A stretch of DNA of 64,000 nt, from the NCBI GenBank assembly GCA_000169395.1, contig AAXZ01000007.1, forward strand, positions 1 through 64,000. The letters run 5' to 3'. Below are positions 45,141-55,698 of the stretch, one piece after another. A program made the translations under genes and the position numbers. The stretch's first letter is position 1. Every line of letters starts with the position of its first letter. The DNA is from Rhodobacteraceae bacterium HTCC2150. GTDB taxonomy: Bacteria > Pseudomonadota > Alphaproteobacteria > Rhodobacterales > Rhodobacteraceae. The notes beneath the pieces were generated by a model. The model was not told where the DNA came from and searched no databases. It was given only the letters and a program-made list of their open reading frames with translations.

Positions 45141-45158
45141 ATTGAACAGTTGTTCAAT
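45141..45158 (+). promoter_or_regulatory. Palindromic operator upstream of ivd
   Basis: ATTGAACA (45141-45148), GT, TGTTCAAT (45151-45158): a perfect inverted repeat with 8-bp halves, 80 bases before the ivd start and placed at the expected start of transcription. It looks like the site of a dimeric repressor such as a TetR- or MerR-type regulator of branched-chain acyl-CoA breakdown. No regulator gene is adjacent. Confidence 0.65.
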
Positions 45159-45238
45159 TAACCATTAGATTCGGAAAATGACCACTTTTTGTGTTATTTT
45201 ACGGGTTGAATGGGATCCAAGCACAGATAGGGCGAAAT

Positions 45239-46402
45239 ATGTTTAATGCGTCAATGGAATTTGATTTGGGCGAAGATGTGAATGCGATGCGCGATATGGT
45301 GCATCGTTTCGCCCAAGATCGCATAAAGCCAATCGCTGCAAAAACGGATCAAGACAACATCTTCCCAGCGCACCTTTGGCGTGAAATGGGTGAATTAGGC
45401 CTGCTGGGTGTGACAGTGCCTGAGGAATTTGGCGGCGCAGGTATGAGTTATCTGGCGCATACAATTGTTGTAGAAGAAATCGCGCGGGCCAGCGCCAGTG
45501 TTTCGCTATCTTATGGCGCGCATTCCAACCTTTGTGTGAACCAAATTCGCCTTAACGGTACGGATGAACAGCGGGCCAAGTATTTGCCAGGCTTACTGTC
45601 TGGCGAAAACGTTGGTGCCTTGGCTATGTCCGAGGCAGGGGCCGGTTCAGACGTTGTATCCATGACCTTGAGGGCCGAAAAACGGAATGGATATTATCGC
45701 TTGAACGGTAATAAGTACTGGATCACCAACGGGCCTGATGCAGATACATTGGTTGTATACGCAAAAACTGATCCCGATGCAGGCGCCAAGGGCATGACGG
45801 CCTTCATCGTTGAAAAAACTATGACTGGATTTTCAACCAGCCCGCATTTTGACAAGGTCGGTATGCGCGGGTCCAACACCGCTGAATTGATTTTTGAAGA
45901 TGTCGAGGTTCCTTTTGAAAACGTTCTGGGCGAAGAGGGGCGCGGCGTTAATGTTTTGATGTCAGGCCTTGATTACGAACGTGTTGTTTTGGCCGGCATT
46001 GGCACAGGCATCATGGCGGCCTGTATGGACGAAGTGATGCCCTATATGGTGGAACGCAAACAATTCGGCCAACCCATTGGTAACTTTCAACTGATGCAAG
46101 GCAAAGTTGCCGATATGTATACGGCAATGAATTCCGCGCGTGCTTATGTTTATGAGGTGGCGCGCGCATGTGATCGTGGCAAAGTTACGCGACAGGATGC
46201 AGCGGCTTGTGTGCTTTATGCCTCGGAACAGGCGATGGTGCAGGCGCATCAAGCCGTACAAGCACTTGGTGGTGCTGGATATTTGGCAGATAGCACCGTT
46301 TCTAGATTGTTTCGTGACGCAAAATTAATGGAGATTGGTGCTGGAACCAGCGAAATTCGTCGGATGTTAATCGGCCGCGAATTGATGGGCTTGATGGCAT
46401 GA
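45239..46402 (+). CDS. ivd: Isovaleryl-CoA dehydrogenase
   Basis: FAD acyl-CoA dehydrogenase that oxidises isovaleryl-CoA to 3-methylcrotonyl-CoA in leucine breakdown. The 387-aa length fits. 'ALAMSEAGAGSDVVSM' and 'YWITNGPDADTLVVYAKT' bind FAD; the catalytic Glu sits in 'SGLDYERVVLAG', the place used by isovaleryl-CoA dehydrogenases. ATG 45239 follows an AGGG; an upstream start at 45191 would add 16 residues. First gene of the liu operon. Confidence 0.95.
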   Translation: MFNASMEFDLGEDVNAMRDMVHRFAQDRIKPIAAKTDQDNIFPAHLWREMGELGLLGVTVPEEFGGAGMSYLAHTIVVEEIARASASVSLSYGAHSNLCVNQIRLNGTDEQRAKYLPGLLSGENVGALAMSEAGAGSDVVSMTLRAEKRNGYYRLNGNKYWITNGPDADTLVVYAKTDPDAGAKGMTAFIVEKTMTGFSTSPHFDKVGMRGSNTAELIFEDVEVPFENVLGEEGRGVNVLMSGLDYERVVLAGIGTGIMAACMDEVMPYMVERKQFGQPIGNFQLMQGKVADMYTAMNSARAYVYEVARACDRGKVTRQDAAACVLYASEQAMVQAHQAVQALGGAGYLADSTVSRLFRDAKLMEIGAGTSEIRRMLIGRELMGLMA

Positions 46403-46911
46403 AATGGGTGCTAGCAGCCATATTATTTAGTGTTTCACCGGCATTCGGGCAGACTGAAAACGTCACAATCCCCAGTGTCACGGCAAATCCTGATGTTCTT
46501 TATGGCTGTCTTGCATCTGGTAAGGCGGCGGCGCAATGTCTTGATGCCATGACCCAAGATTGTCGGGCAGAGAATGCACTTGGCAATGAAAACCTCAAAG
46601 AACGCCTTTGTGTCGTTGAGGAATTAAACATATGGCGTGGCTTGCATGCCCAAGAACATGCCGCTCTTGCGGATCGTCTGAATAACCTGACAGATGAACA
46701 ACGATCTACGTATTTTGCGGCACCTGCACCATTTGCGGCGGTTGCCCAAAGTACGTGGGACGAATGGCAGGGCAGACAATGCAAAATGGAACGTGCAGTG
46801 ATGGGCAATCATTCGCGCCGTGCCATTATTGAAGACACCTGCACGCGTGATCTGGTGGCGTTGCAATTTGGACGTTTGCGCAACATCAATCGCCAGTTAG
46901 GGATTAAATAA
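46399..46911 (+). CDS. LprI-like (DUF1311) secreted protein
   Basis: A 170-aa protein with a Sec signal peptide cut near 'SPAFGQ' (residue 18). The C-terminal half has the DUF1311/LprI pattern 'AVAQSTWDEWQGRQCKMERA' and later 'EDTCTRDLVALQFGRLRNI'; eight or so Cys suggest disulfides. LprI of mycobacteria inhibits lysozyme, but the role here is unknown. Its ATG overlaps the ivd stop by four bases, so it is embedded in the leucine operon. Confidence 0.75.
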   Translation: MKWVLAAILFSVSPAFGQTENVTIPSVTANPDVLYGCLASGKAAAQCLDAMTQDCRAENALGNENLKERLCVVEELNIWRGLHAQEHAALADRLNNLTDEQRSTYFAAPAPFAAVAQSTWDEWQGRQCKMERAVMGNHSRRAIIEDTCTRDLVALQFGRLRNINRQLGIK

Positions 46912-46935
46912 GATGAAGTGTAAGGTAACTTGGCA

Positions 46936-48516
46936 ATGTTAGAACGCACCAATAGTTTTGATCGTTTAACACGCAGTTTTGCTTGGGATTTGCCCCAAGA
47001 ACTGAATATGGCCGTACAAGCCTGTGAACAATGGGTTGACGTTGATCCAGAACGAACTGCAATCATTGATATGACCGATGGCACACGCGAAGACGTAAGT
47101 TTTGGCGTTCTGGATTATCTTGCGGATCGTTTGGCCGTTCATCTGGATGGGCTGGGCGTGGGGCTTGGTGATCGTGTAGCCGTGTTTCGTGGGCAATCGG
47201 TATGGACGGCGGCGGCACATATCGCCATTTGGAAAATCGGGGCTATTTCAATTCCGTTGTTTCCGCTTTTTGGGTCAGAGGCCCTGCAAACGCGACTAAG
47301 CGACAGCGGGGCGATTGCGGCCATTTCAGATGTGGCAGGCGGCGAAACGCTACGCATGCTTGGTGATTTGCCAAATCTTTCTCATATCATTGTGCCTGAA
47401 CAGGCCGCGTTTGATCAAGACGCGCCGCGCTTTGAAACGGTGGAAACAGGCCCAGAAGATCCTGCTTGTTTAATATATACATCCGGCACAACGGGCGCAC
47501 CCAAGGGCGTTTTACATGGACATCGCGTCCTTACCGGCCATTTGCCGGGTGTCGAGCTTAGCCACAATTTCTTGGGCCAAAGTGGCGATTGCATTTGGAC
47601 GCCTGCGGATTGGGCATGGATCGGCGGTCTGTTTGACGTGTTGATGGCGGGCCTCGCACTTGGTGTGCCTGTTGTTGCATCTCGCAGCGACAAGTTTGAT
47701 CCAAAGGGCATGCAAAAACTGATTGATCAGGCGCAGGTGAAAAATGTGTTTTTGCCACCAACCGCATTGCGAATGATCAAATCTGCTGGTGTTGAAATAA
47801 CAGGATTAAGATCTGTCGCCACAGGGGGGGAACCTTTGGGGGCCGAGATGCAGGTATGGGGCCAAAAGGCCTTTGGCGTGACGATAAATGAATTTTATGG
47901 TCAGACGGAATGCAACATGATCATATCCAGTTGCAGCGAATTGTTCGAGCCAAAACCGGGTGCTATGGGGCGCAGCGTTCCTGGGCATTCAGTTGATGTG
48001 CTTAATGAGGCTGGCGAGCCAACCAAAGAAGAAGGCGACATCGCTGTTCGCCAAGGTTCCGCCAGTATGATGCTGGAATATTGGAACAAACCAGAAATAA
48101 CAGCCGCTAAATTCAAAGGTGATTGGATGATCACAGGGGATCGAGGCATTCGCGAAGGGGCCTACATTCGATTTTTGGGCCGCGAGGATGACGTGATTTC
48201 GTCAGCTGGCTACCGCATAGGGCCAGCAGAAATCGAGGATTGCTTGATGCAACATGAGGCTGTCGCCACTGTCGGTGTCATCGGGAAACCTGACGAATTG
48301 CGCGGCGAAATTGTAAAGGCCTATGTGGTTTTAGGGTCAGGACATGTCGCGTCGGATGCATTGAAAATAGAAATGCAGGAAAGAGTGAAATCACGACTTT
48401 CACCACATCTTTATCCACGAGAGATTGAATTTGTCGGCGATCTGCCCATGACGGTTACAGGCAAAATAATCCGTAAAGATCTGAAAAACCGCGCGTATTC
48501 CGAGGGATCACAATGA
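46936..48516 (+). CDS. AMP-dependent acyl-CoA synthetase of the liu operon
   Basis: A 526-aa medium-chain-type acyl-CoA synthetase: '[18 protein letters not shown]', '[19 protein letters not shown]', '[20 protein letters not shown]' and the Lys in '[13 protein letters not shown]'. In this operon it could activate isovalerate, methylcrotonate or acetoacetate (inference). The start is either TTG 46930 (TAAGG four bases before) or ATG 46936; I list the ATG. Its stop overlaps the carboxylase gene by four bases. Confidence 0.88.
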   Translation: MLERTNSFDRLTRSFAWDLPQELNMAVQACEQWVDVDPERTAIIDMTDGTREDVSFGVLDYLADRLAVHLDGLGVGLGDRVAVFRGQSVWTAAAHIAIWKIGAISIPLFPLFGSEALQTRLSDSGAIAAISDVAGGETLRMLGDLPNLSHIIVPEQAAFDQDAPRFETVETGPEDPACLIYTSGTTGAPKGVLHGHRVLTGHLPGVELSHNFLGQSGDCIWTPADWAWIGGLFDVLMAGLALGVPVVASRSDKFDPKGMQKLIDQAQVKNVFLPPTALRMIKSAGVEITGLRSVATGGEPLGAEMQVWGQKAFGVTINEFYGQTECNMIISSCSELFEPKPGAMGRSVPGHSVDVLNEAGEPTKEEGDIAVRQGSASMMLEYWNKPEITAAKFKGDWMITGDRGIREGAYIRFLGREDDVISSAGYRIGPAEIEDCLMQHEAVATVGVIGKPDELRGEIVKAYVVLGSGHVASDALKIEMQERVKSRLSPHLYPREIEFVGDLPMTVTGKIIRKDLKNRAYSEGSQ

Positions 48517-50117
48517 AATTAGTCAGTAAAACGGTCACCAACAGCGCAACCTTCGGTGAAAACCGCGACAGCCACCTAGCCGCACTTGCAACCATTCGCG
48601 CAGCGGCCGAGACGGCAGCATCGGGTGGGGGTGAAAAATCCCGCGAACGCCATATTGGCCGAGGTAAAATGTTGCCTCGTGATCGCGTTAGTAATTTGTT
48701 GGATGTGGGTTCGTCTTTTTTGGAAATTGGTGCAACTGCGGCTCATGATATGTATGAGGGTGCCGCACCAGGCGCAGGCGTTATTGCAGGTATTGGTCAA
48801 GTGATGGGCCAAGATGTGATGATAATTTGCAATGACGCCACCGTTAAAGGCGGTACATATTATCCAATGACCGTGAAAAAACATCTTCGGGCGCAAGAAA
48901 TTGCAGCGGAGTGTTCTTTGCCATGCGTGTATTTGGTGGACTCGGGTGGGGCCAACCTGCCCAATCAAGATGAAGTATTCCCCGATCGCGACCACTTTGG
49001 GCGTATTTTTTATAACCAAGCACGTATGTCAGCCGCTGGTATCGCGCAGATCGCGGTTGTGATGGGATCATGTACAGCCGGTGGCGCATATGTGCCCGCA
49101 ATGTCTGATGTTTCGATCATTGTGCGTGAACAAGGCACCATATTTTTGGCTGGGCCCCCTTTGGTGAAGGCCGCGATTGGTGAGGTTGTTTCGGCCGAAG
49201 ATCTAGGTGGCGGGGATGTACATACCCGATTATCAGGCGTGGCGGATTACCTTGCGGAGGATGATGCGCACGCATTGGCCTTGGCGCGACAAGCGGTGGG
49301 AAACCTTAACAAATTACCTGTTTCAAACGTGAATTGGGCCAGCGCTGAAGAGCCGGCCTATGATCCAGACGAAATCCTTGGGGTGGTGCCGCGTGATCTA
49401 AAGACACCGTATGATATTCGCGAAGTTATTGCGCGTTTGGTGGATGGCAGCCGGTTTGATGAATTCAAGGCTAGATTTGGCGAGACATTGGTTTGCGGTT
49501 TTGCCCATGTTAAAGGCTGTCCGGTGGGAATTATTGCAAATAACGGCGTGCTGTTTTCTGAAAGTGCCCAAAAGGGTGCGCATTTTGTAGAACTTTGTAG
49601 CCAACGCAACATTCCATTGGTTTTCTTGCAAAATATCACTGGCTTTATGGTTGGGCGAAAATACGAGGCCGAAGGTATCGCACGACATGGTGCAAAACTT
49701 GTGATGGCAGTGGCCGCCACAAATGTGCCGAAAATTACCATGCTTGTTGGCGGTTCGTACGGGGCCGGTAATTACGGGATGGCAGGTCGCGCATATCAGC
49801 CGCGTTTCATGTGGACCTGGCCGAATTCGCGTATTGCTGTGATGGGTGGTGAACAGGCCGCAGGCGTTCTGGCAACAGTTAAGCGCGACGGCATAGAACG
49901 CAAAGGTGGCTCTTGGAGTGCGACAGAAGAGGCGGCATTTAAACAGCCCACCATCGATATGATCGAACGTCAAAGCCATCCATTATATGCCAGCGCGCGT
50001 TTATGGGATGACGGTGTCATTGATCCACGTAAAAGCCGCGAGGTTTTATATCTAAGCTTACGTGCTGCCCTGAATGCCCCCTTAAAAGACAGCCGATTTG
50101 GCGTCTTTAGGATGTAA
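48513..50117 (+). CDS. mccB: Methylcrotonyl-CoA carboxylase, carboxyltransferase (beta) subunit
   Basis: A 534-aa carboxyltransferase with '[20 protein letters not shown]', '[19 protein letters not shown]', oxyanion loops '[13 protein letters not shown]' and '[17 protein letters not shown]', and '[13 protein letters not shown]', all typical of MccB. It moves CO2 from biotin to 3-methylcrotonyl-CoA. ATG overlaps the synthetase stop by four bases. Confidence 0.94.
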   Translation: MKLVSKTVTNSATFGENRDSHLAALATIRAAAETAASGGGEKSRERHIGRGKMLPRDRVSNLLDVGSSFLEIGATAAHDMYEGAAPGAGVIAGIGQVMGQDVMIICNDATVKGGTYYPMTVKKHLRAQEIAAECSLPCVYLVDSGGANLPNQDEVFPDRDHFGRIFYNQARMSAAGIAQIAVVMGSCTAGGAYVPAMSDVSIIVREQGTIFLAGPPLVKAAIGEVVSAEDLGGGDVHTRLSGVADYLAEDDAHALALARQAVGNLNKLPVSNVNWASAEEPAYDPDEILGVVPRDLKTPYDIREVIARLVDGSRFDEFKARFGETLVCGFAHVKGCPVGIIANNGVLFSESAQKGAHFVELCSQRNIPLVFLQNITGFMVGRKYEAEGIARHGAKLVMAVAATNVPKITMLVGGSYGAGNYGMAGRAYQPRFMWTWPNSRIAVMGGEQAAGVLATVKRDGIERKGGSWSATEEAAFKQPTIDMIERQSHPLYASARLWDDGVIDPRKSREVLYLSLRAALNAPLKDSRFGVFRM

Positions 50118-50154
50118 ATGACTGCGGTTTTTGGGTGGGCCGTTGCGAATAAGA

Positions 50155-50197
50155 GATTTCTTGCCTTCGGCGAGGATATTTATAACGAGAAGAAATG
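50155..50197 (+). repeat. Possible copy of a Rhodobacterales intergenic element
   Basis: The mccB-mccA gap contains TTGCCTTCGGCGAGGATATT (50161-50180) followed by an AGAAGAAATGG tail. From memory it resembles a short intergenic element of the form GCCTCCGGCGGG-ATATTT that recurs in Rhodobacterales genomes. I found only this copy in the window, so the assignment is weak. A small stem CCTTCGGCGAGG is possible. Confidence 0.3.
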
Positions 50198-50220
50198 GTT
50201 AGAACAGTAGAGTGACGTTG

Positions 50221-52158
50221 ATGTTTGAAAAAATTCTAATAGCGAACCGCGGTGAAATTGCCTGTCGTATTACGCGTACGGCCCAGTCGATGGGCATTAA
50301 GGTTGTCGCTGTTTATTCAGAAGCTGACGTCAGTGCGATGCATGTTGAGATGGCGGATGAGGCTGTATTAATCGGTGGGGCCGCTGTTGGTGACAGCTAT
50401 TTGTGTGGGGATCGCATAATTGCCGCAGCACTTGAACAAGGCGCTGAGGCCATTCACCCTGGCTACGGTTTTTTGAGCGAGAACCCCGAGTTTGTTGAAG
50501 CGGTTGAGGCTGCGGGCTTGGTGTTCATTGGCCCAAGCTCACAGGCGATTAGGGCGATGGGGCTAAAAGATGCCGCAAAGGCGTTGATGCAAGCCGCCGG
50601 CGTGCCTGTGGTGCCTGGATATCATGGGGCGGATCAAGATGCCGCTGTGTTGGCGGATGAGGCTGGCAAAATTGGGTATCCGGTTTTGATCAAAGCGGTC
50701 GCCGGTGGAGGTGGCAAGGGAATGCGGCTTGTTAAGGACGCGGCTGATTTCACAACCGCCCTTGCATCAGCACAAAGAGAAGCGACTGCTGCCTTTGGGA
50801 ATGGCGATGTCCTTGTTGAAAAATTTGTAGATCATCCACGTCACATTGAAGTGCAGGTATTTGGGGATGGTTCAAAAGCCGTGCATTTATTTGAACGCGA
50901 CTGCTCGCTGCAAAGACGTCACCAAAAGGTCATTGAAGAAGCCCCAGCACCCAGTATGACCCAAGAAATGCGTCAAGCTATGGGGGAGGCGGCTGTTCGC
51001 GCGGCTGCTGCTGTTGGCTATGCAGGGGCAGGGACCGTAGAATTCATCGTTGATGCCAGTAATGGGCTGAAAGTCGATAAGTTCTATTTCATGGAAATGA
51101 ATACGCGCCTGCAAGTTGAGCATCCCGTTACAGAAGCGATCACCGGCGTGGATCTGGTCGAATGGCAATTACGTGTGGCTTCTGGTGAGGGATTGCCAAT
51201 GGATCAAGGCGAAATTCCCTTGAAAGGCCATAGTTTTGAAGTCAGGCTTTATGCCGAGGATGTGCCCAATGGGTTTTTGCCTGCTACCGGAACGTTAGCG
51301 CACCTGTCTTTCCCTGAAGGCGTTCGTGCGGATACGGGTGTTTGCTCTGGGGATAATATTTCACCTTGGTATGACCCGATGATTGCCAAAATTATTGTGC
51401 ATGGTTCTAATCGCGCGACAGCACTAGCCGAAATGGAAGCCGCGCTAAGCGAAACCGTAATATTGGGAACGGTTACGAACATAAACTTTCTGCGCGCTTT
51501 GTGTCGTCAAAGTGATTTCCAATCAGGTAATGTTGATACAGGACTAATTGAGCGTCACCTAGATGCATTGATCGAAAGTGAAACAGCGCCAGATGCGGCA
51601 TGGGGATTGGCGGCGCTAATGGGCACCGTGCCAAAGGGCGCGGGCAGTGCATTTGGCTTGTGGGAACCTGCTACTTGGCAAATACAACTGAGTGATGGGG
51701 ATCAATGCCGCGTGGTTTCTGTTTCATTCACCAAGGGGGACATGGCTGAATGCCGAATTGATGGATCGGGAACTTCATTTTCCTATGGCGCTGGGCAATG
51801 GCAATGTGATCAGCCTTTGAATGCCGTTCTGCAAAGTTCTTTAATTGGCATCACGGGTACGGCGCAGTGGTCTTTTGAATTGGTTGATCCGTTAGCCCGC
51901 GAAGCGTCATCTGCACAAAACGAAGATGCAATACTGTCGCCTATGCCGGGATTGGTAAAGATGTGTTCAGCCAAGGCCGGGGATCGTGTCGAGAAAGGGC
52001 AAGTGCTTGTCGTACTGGAAGCCATGAAGATGGAACATGCATTACAGGCCCCAAGGGATGGCATCGTTTATGAGGTGCTCGCCGATGAGGGGGCGCAAGT
52101 GACCGGAAATGCGCCTTTGCTTGTTTTGCAATCAATTGATGAGGATGCCAAACAATGA
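50221..52158 (+). CDS. mccA: Methylcrotonyl-CoA carboxylase, biotin-carrying (alpha) subunit
   Basis: A 645-aa protein with an N-terminal biotin carboxylase ('MFEKILIANRGEIACRITRT', 'KAVAGGGGKGMRLV', 'ERDCSLQRRHQKVIEEAP', 'MNTRLQVEHPVTEAI'), a middle BT domain and a C-terminal biotinyl domain with the biotin Lys in 'VLEAMKMEHALQAP'. ATG 50221 gives the family start; GTG 50212 would add three residues. Pairs with mccB. Confidence 0.95.
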   Translation: MFEKILIANRGEIACRITRTAQSMGIKVVAVYSEADVSAMHVEMADEAVLIGGAAVGDSYLCGDRIIAAALEQGAEAIHPGYGFLSENPEFVEAVEAAGLVFIGPSSQAIRAMGLKDAAKALMQAAGVPVVPGYHGADQDAAVLADEAGKIGYPVLIKAVAGGGGKGMRLVKDAADFTTALASAQREATAAFGNGDVLVEKFVDHPRHIEVQVFGDGSKAVHLFERDCSLQRRHQKVIEEAPAPSMTQEMRQAMGEAAVRAAAAVGYAGAGTVEFIVDASNGLKVDKFYFMEMNTRLQVEHPVTEAITGVDLVEWQLRVASGEGLPMDQGEIPLKGHSFEVRLYAEDVPNGFLPATGTLAHLSFPEGVRADTGVCSGDNISPWYDPMIAKIIVHGSNRATALAEMEAALSETVILGTVTNINFLRALCRQSDFQSGNVDTGLIERHLDALIESETAPDAAWGLAALMGTVPKGAGSAFGLWEPATWQIQLSDGDQCRVVSVSFTKGDMAECRIDGSGTSFSYGAGQWQCDQPLNAVLQSSLIGITGTAQWSFELVDPLAREASSAQNEDAILSPMPGLVKMCSAKAGDRVEKGQVLVVLEAMKMEHALQAPRDGIVYEVLADEGAQVTGNAPLLVLQSIDEDAKQ

Positions 52159-52799
52159 TACGCCTGCATCACGTACCTGAAAGTCGAAGCATGCGGGTGC
52201 TTTGGTTGCTGCACGAATTGGGATTGCCATTTGAGGTTATTGAATGGCCTTTTGATAAAACCTTGCGAAGCCCTGAGTTTTTGGCCCTTAATCCTGTTGG
52301 CCGTGTGCCCGCGCTTGAATTAAATGGCCGTAATCTGTTTGAAAGCGGTGCAATGTTGGAAATCCTTTGTGAAGGGTTTGACACAATGGGCATGTGGCGC
52401 CCGATTGGTCATGCAGAGCGGGCTGACTGGTTGGTCTGGGTGCACTTTGCAGAGACCATCAGTCAGCATTCTGCAGCACTTACCCAACAACACATCGCGC
52501 TTTATGATGATGCAATGCGTAGTCCCACTGTGATGCAGATAGAGGCCAAGCGCATTGCAAAGTGTTATGGGGCCATGGAGCAGGTTCTATCCCAACAAGA
52601 TTATTTGCTGTCAGATTTTTCTGCTGCTGACATTGCCGTGGGGCAGGCGGTCTATATGGCTAAGCATTTTGCACCATTGGATGAATTTGCGGGCGTTACG
52701 GCATGGTGGGAACGTATCACGGAACGCGCAGGTTATAAGGCCTCGTTGCCTGAAGGGCCTCGTCTTTATGCAAAAGACTTTTATCCAGCGTGGACATAG
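52155..52799 (+). CDS. Glutathione S-transferase family protein
   Basis: A 214-aa GST: thioredoxin-like N-domain 'RLHHVPESRSMRVLWLLHEL' with the Ser/Arg active-site region, cis-Pro in 'NPVGRVPALEL' and 'LFESGAMLEILCEGF', then an all-helical C-domain. The substrate is unknown. Four-base overlap with mccA places it inside the leucine operon, where it may handle a reactive enoyl-CoA or derivative (inference only). Confidence 0.87.
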   Translation: MIRLHHVPESRSMRVLWLLHELGLPFEVIEWPFDKTLRSPEFLALNPVGRVPALELNGRNLFESGAMLEILCEGFDTMGMWRPIGHAERADWLVWVHFAETISQHSAALTQQHIALYDDAMRSPTVMQIEAKRIAKCYGAMEQVLSQQDYLLSDFSAADIAVGQAVYMAKHFAPLDEFAGVTAWWERITERAGYKASLPEGPRLYAKDFYPAWT

Positions 52800-52826
52800 C
52801 CAAACACCGATGGAAGAATTTAGATA

Positions 52827-53672
52827 ATGGATAAGGTTGAAATATTTGAGGTAGGTCCAAGGGATGGTCTGCAAAATCAGGCCGGTTTCATAGCAACCGC
52901 TGATAAAATCAAATTGGTTCAGCTTTTGGTCGTGGCTGGTTTTGCCCGCATAGAAGTTGCAAGTTTTGTTTCCCCAAAATGGGTGCCGCAAATGGCGGAT
53001 GGCGCCGATGTTTTGGCTGGCATTGGTAATGTGGCGGCAGAAATGTGGGCCCTTACGCCCAATGCGCGTGGTCTGAGTGCCGCGATTTCGGCGAGCGTTG
53101 AAGGTGTCGCGGTCTTTGGGTCCGCCAGCGAAGGGTTCAGTCGTGCCAACATTAATGCGACTGTCGATGAAAGCCTAAAGCGCTTTGCCCCCCTCGTGAG
53201 TGAGGCAAAAGAAACCGGCTTGAAGGTGCGTGGATATATCAGTTGTGTTACCGACTGCCCTTATGATGGGGCAACGCCACCGGCACGTGTTGCGCGTGTT
53301 GCCAAGGCGTTGCTTGCGATGGGTTGTGACGAAATTTCCTTGGGTGAAACCCTGGGACGCGCTACACCAGAGGCCGTTGATGCCATGTTAAAGGCCGTGT
53401 TGAATGAGGTGCCCGCAGCACAGTTGGCGGGACATTTTCATGACACTGCAGGTGTTGCGCTGGGCAATATTGATGTTTCGCTAAAACATGGCCTGCGTAT
53501 TTTTGATGCTTCTATCGCTGGGCTTGGCGGTTGCCCCTATGCACCGGGGGCTGCAGGGAATGTAGCGACTGAGGCTGTGCATGCGCATTTAACGGCGCTG
53601 GGCTATGATACAAACCTTGATGCGACAGCTTTAGACAAGGCGGCAACTTTTGCAAAAGGACTTCGGGCATGA
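52827..53672 (+). CDS. Hydroxymethylglutaryl-CoA lyase
   Basis: Splits HMG-CoA to acetyl-CoA and acetoacetate, the last step of leucine breakdown. A 281-aa TIM barrel: 'EVGPRDGLQNQ', 'YISCVTDCPYDG', 'GHFHDTAGVALGNID' and the active-site Cys in 'GLGGCPYAPGAAGNVATE'. Four-base overlap with the next gene. Often called mvaB or liuE. Confidence 0.95.
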   Translation: MDKVEIFEVGPRDGLQNQAGFIATADKIKLVQLLVVAGFARIEVASFVSPKWVPQMADGADVLAGIGNVAAEMWALTPNARGLSAAISASVEGVAVFGSASEGFSRANINATVDESLKRFAPLVSEAKETGLKVRGYISCVTDCPYDGATPPARVARVAKALLAMGCDEISLGETLGRATPEAVDAMLKAVLNEVPAAQLAGHFHDTAGVALGNIDVSLKHGLRIFDASIAGLGGCPYAPGAAGNVATEAVHAHLTALGYDTNLDATALDKAATFAKGLRA

Positions 53673-54454
53673 GTTATGAGGCAATCACACTGGAACGTGG
53701 TCTGCACGGGCTTGTAACAATTTCATTGAACGATCCCAGTCGTCATAACGCCCTAAACCCCATGATGATTGATGAATTGACGCGGGTCGCCAATGATCTT
53801 GGTTCAGATGCGTCTGTTCGGGTTGTTGTTCTAACCGGCGCTGGGCGCAGTTTTTGCGCGGGGGGTGATTTGGGGTGGATGAAGCAGCAAATGACCGCCA
53901 CGAGTGCGGAGAGGGCGGCAGAGGCACGCAAACTGGCCAAGATGCTGGCCGCATTGGCCAATATGCCAAAACCACTTATCGGGCGCATTCAGGGGCAGGC
54001 ATTCGGCGGCGGTATCGGGATGATTTCGGTCTGTGACATCGCAATCGCGGTGGATACGGCAAACTTTGCCCTAACTGAAACCCGTCTTGGATTAATTCCC
54101 GCAACGATTAGCCCTTATGTAGTGGGGGCCATGGGAAAACGTGCGGCGCAATCCGTGTTTTTGTCAGGTCGACGTTTTACAGCGGACGAGGGGGTTGCCC
54201 TTAATCTTATCACCCGCGTTGTCGGGGCGGGTGACTTAGATGCCGCGATTGCCCAAGAGGTTGCCCATTTTGCCACCTGTGCGCCCAATGCCGTCGGGGC
54301 AGCCAAGGCCTTGTTACATCGATTGGATGCGCCTGTAACACAAGATATTCAAGACATGAGCATTCAGGCACTGGTGGATACATGGGAAGATCCCGAAGCG
54401 AGCGAAGGCGTGGGTGCCTTTTTTGAAAAAAGACCAGCCAATTGGGTTGAATAG
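53669..54454 (+). CDS. liuC: Enoyl-CoA hydratase/isomerase (methylglutaconyl-CoA hydratase type)
   Basis: A 261-aa crotonase-fold protein: 'SLNDPSRHNALNPMMIDEL', oxyanion loop 'GRSFCAGGDLGWMK' and 'GRIQGQAFGGGIGMISVCDI', with Glu in 'LTETRLGLIPATISP'. Context between HMG-CoA lyase and Mcc subunits makes methylglutaconyl-CoA the likely substrate. Last gene of the liu operon. Confidence 0.9.
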   Translation: MSYEAITLERGLHGLVTISLNDPSRHNALNPMMIDELTRVANDLGSDASVRVVVLTGAGRSFCAGGDLGWMKQQMTATSAERAAEARKLAKMLAALANMPKPLIGRIQGQAFGGGIGMISVCDIAIAVDTANFALTETRLGLIPATISPYVVGAMGKRAAQSVFLSGRRFTADEGVALNLITRVVGAGDLDAAIAQEVAHFATCAPNAVGAAKALLHRLDAPVTQDIQDMSIQALVDTWEDPEASEGVGAFFEKRPANWVE

Positions 54455-54800
54455 TAAGATCAAAATTGTTGGCATGGGCGTCGATTTGAAAAACAAAAAG
54501 CCAATTTTTCTGCATTCTCGTTTTTGCTGAAAAGACGTTGGCTGACCGCCAATTTACGAACCAATTTTTGCGTATGCGTTTATTGATTCCATGAAACCGA
54601 AAAAATCGACATCGCATTCCAATACGTGAATATGTTGACGAGGCAAACAGCCCATATCCGCGACATTTAAACAAAATTCAAATCCACGCACGTTTTTCTT
54701 ACTGAAAACGTCTATTGCTTTGGTTGACCCCACCTTATGGGGCGCGTAAACAGCCCAAAAGCCATGACGCAATTGCGTCTGAACACTTGAGGGGTCGCAC
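54455..54800. other. 346-base gap between liu and nuo operons
   Basis: The gap holds no plus-strand gene and no clear terminator for liuC. It must carry the nuo promoter. Short AT-rich segments recur (CCAATTTTT twice). On the minus strand an open frame of 82 codons occupies 54554-54802 (listed separately). Confidence 0.6.

Positions 54801-54802
<2 letters not shown>
54554..54802 (-). CDS. Possible small antisense gene before nuoA
   Basis: An 82-codon frame (ATG at 54802) ending at 54554, divergent from nuoA with the two ATG codons overlapping. The product reads like a real protein in its second half ('[19 protein letters not shown]', '[20 protein letters not shown]'), but no family is recognised and no good ribosome-binding site precedes it. 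It may be chance or a decayed gene. Confidence 0.25.
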
Positions 54803-55687
<885 letters not shown>

Positions 55688-55698
55688 GGGGCGCGGAT

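Noticed and set aside
46936-48516. Calling the liu-operon synthetase acetoacetyl-CoA synthetase
   Set aside because: The length (526 aa) and motifs fit medium-chain acyl-CoA synthetases; acetoacetyl-CoA synthetases are usually about 650 aa.
54210-54674. 154-codon minus-strand frame over the liuC 3' end
   Set aside because: It overlaps liuC for much of its length and reads as low-quality Trp/Arg-rich sequence.
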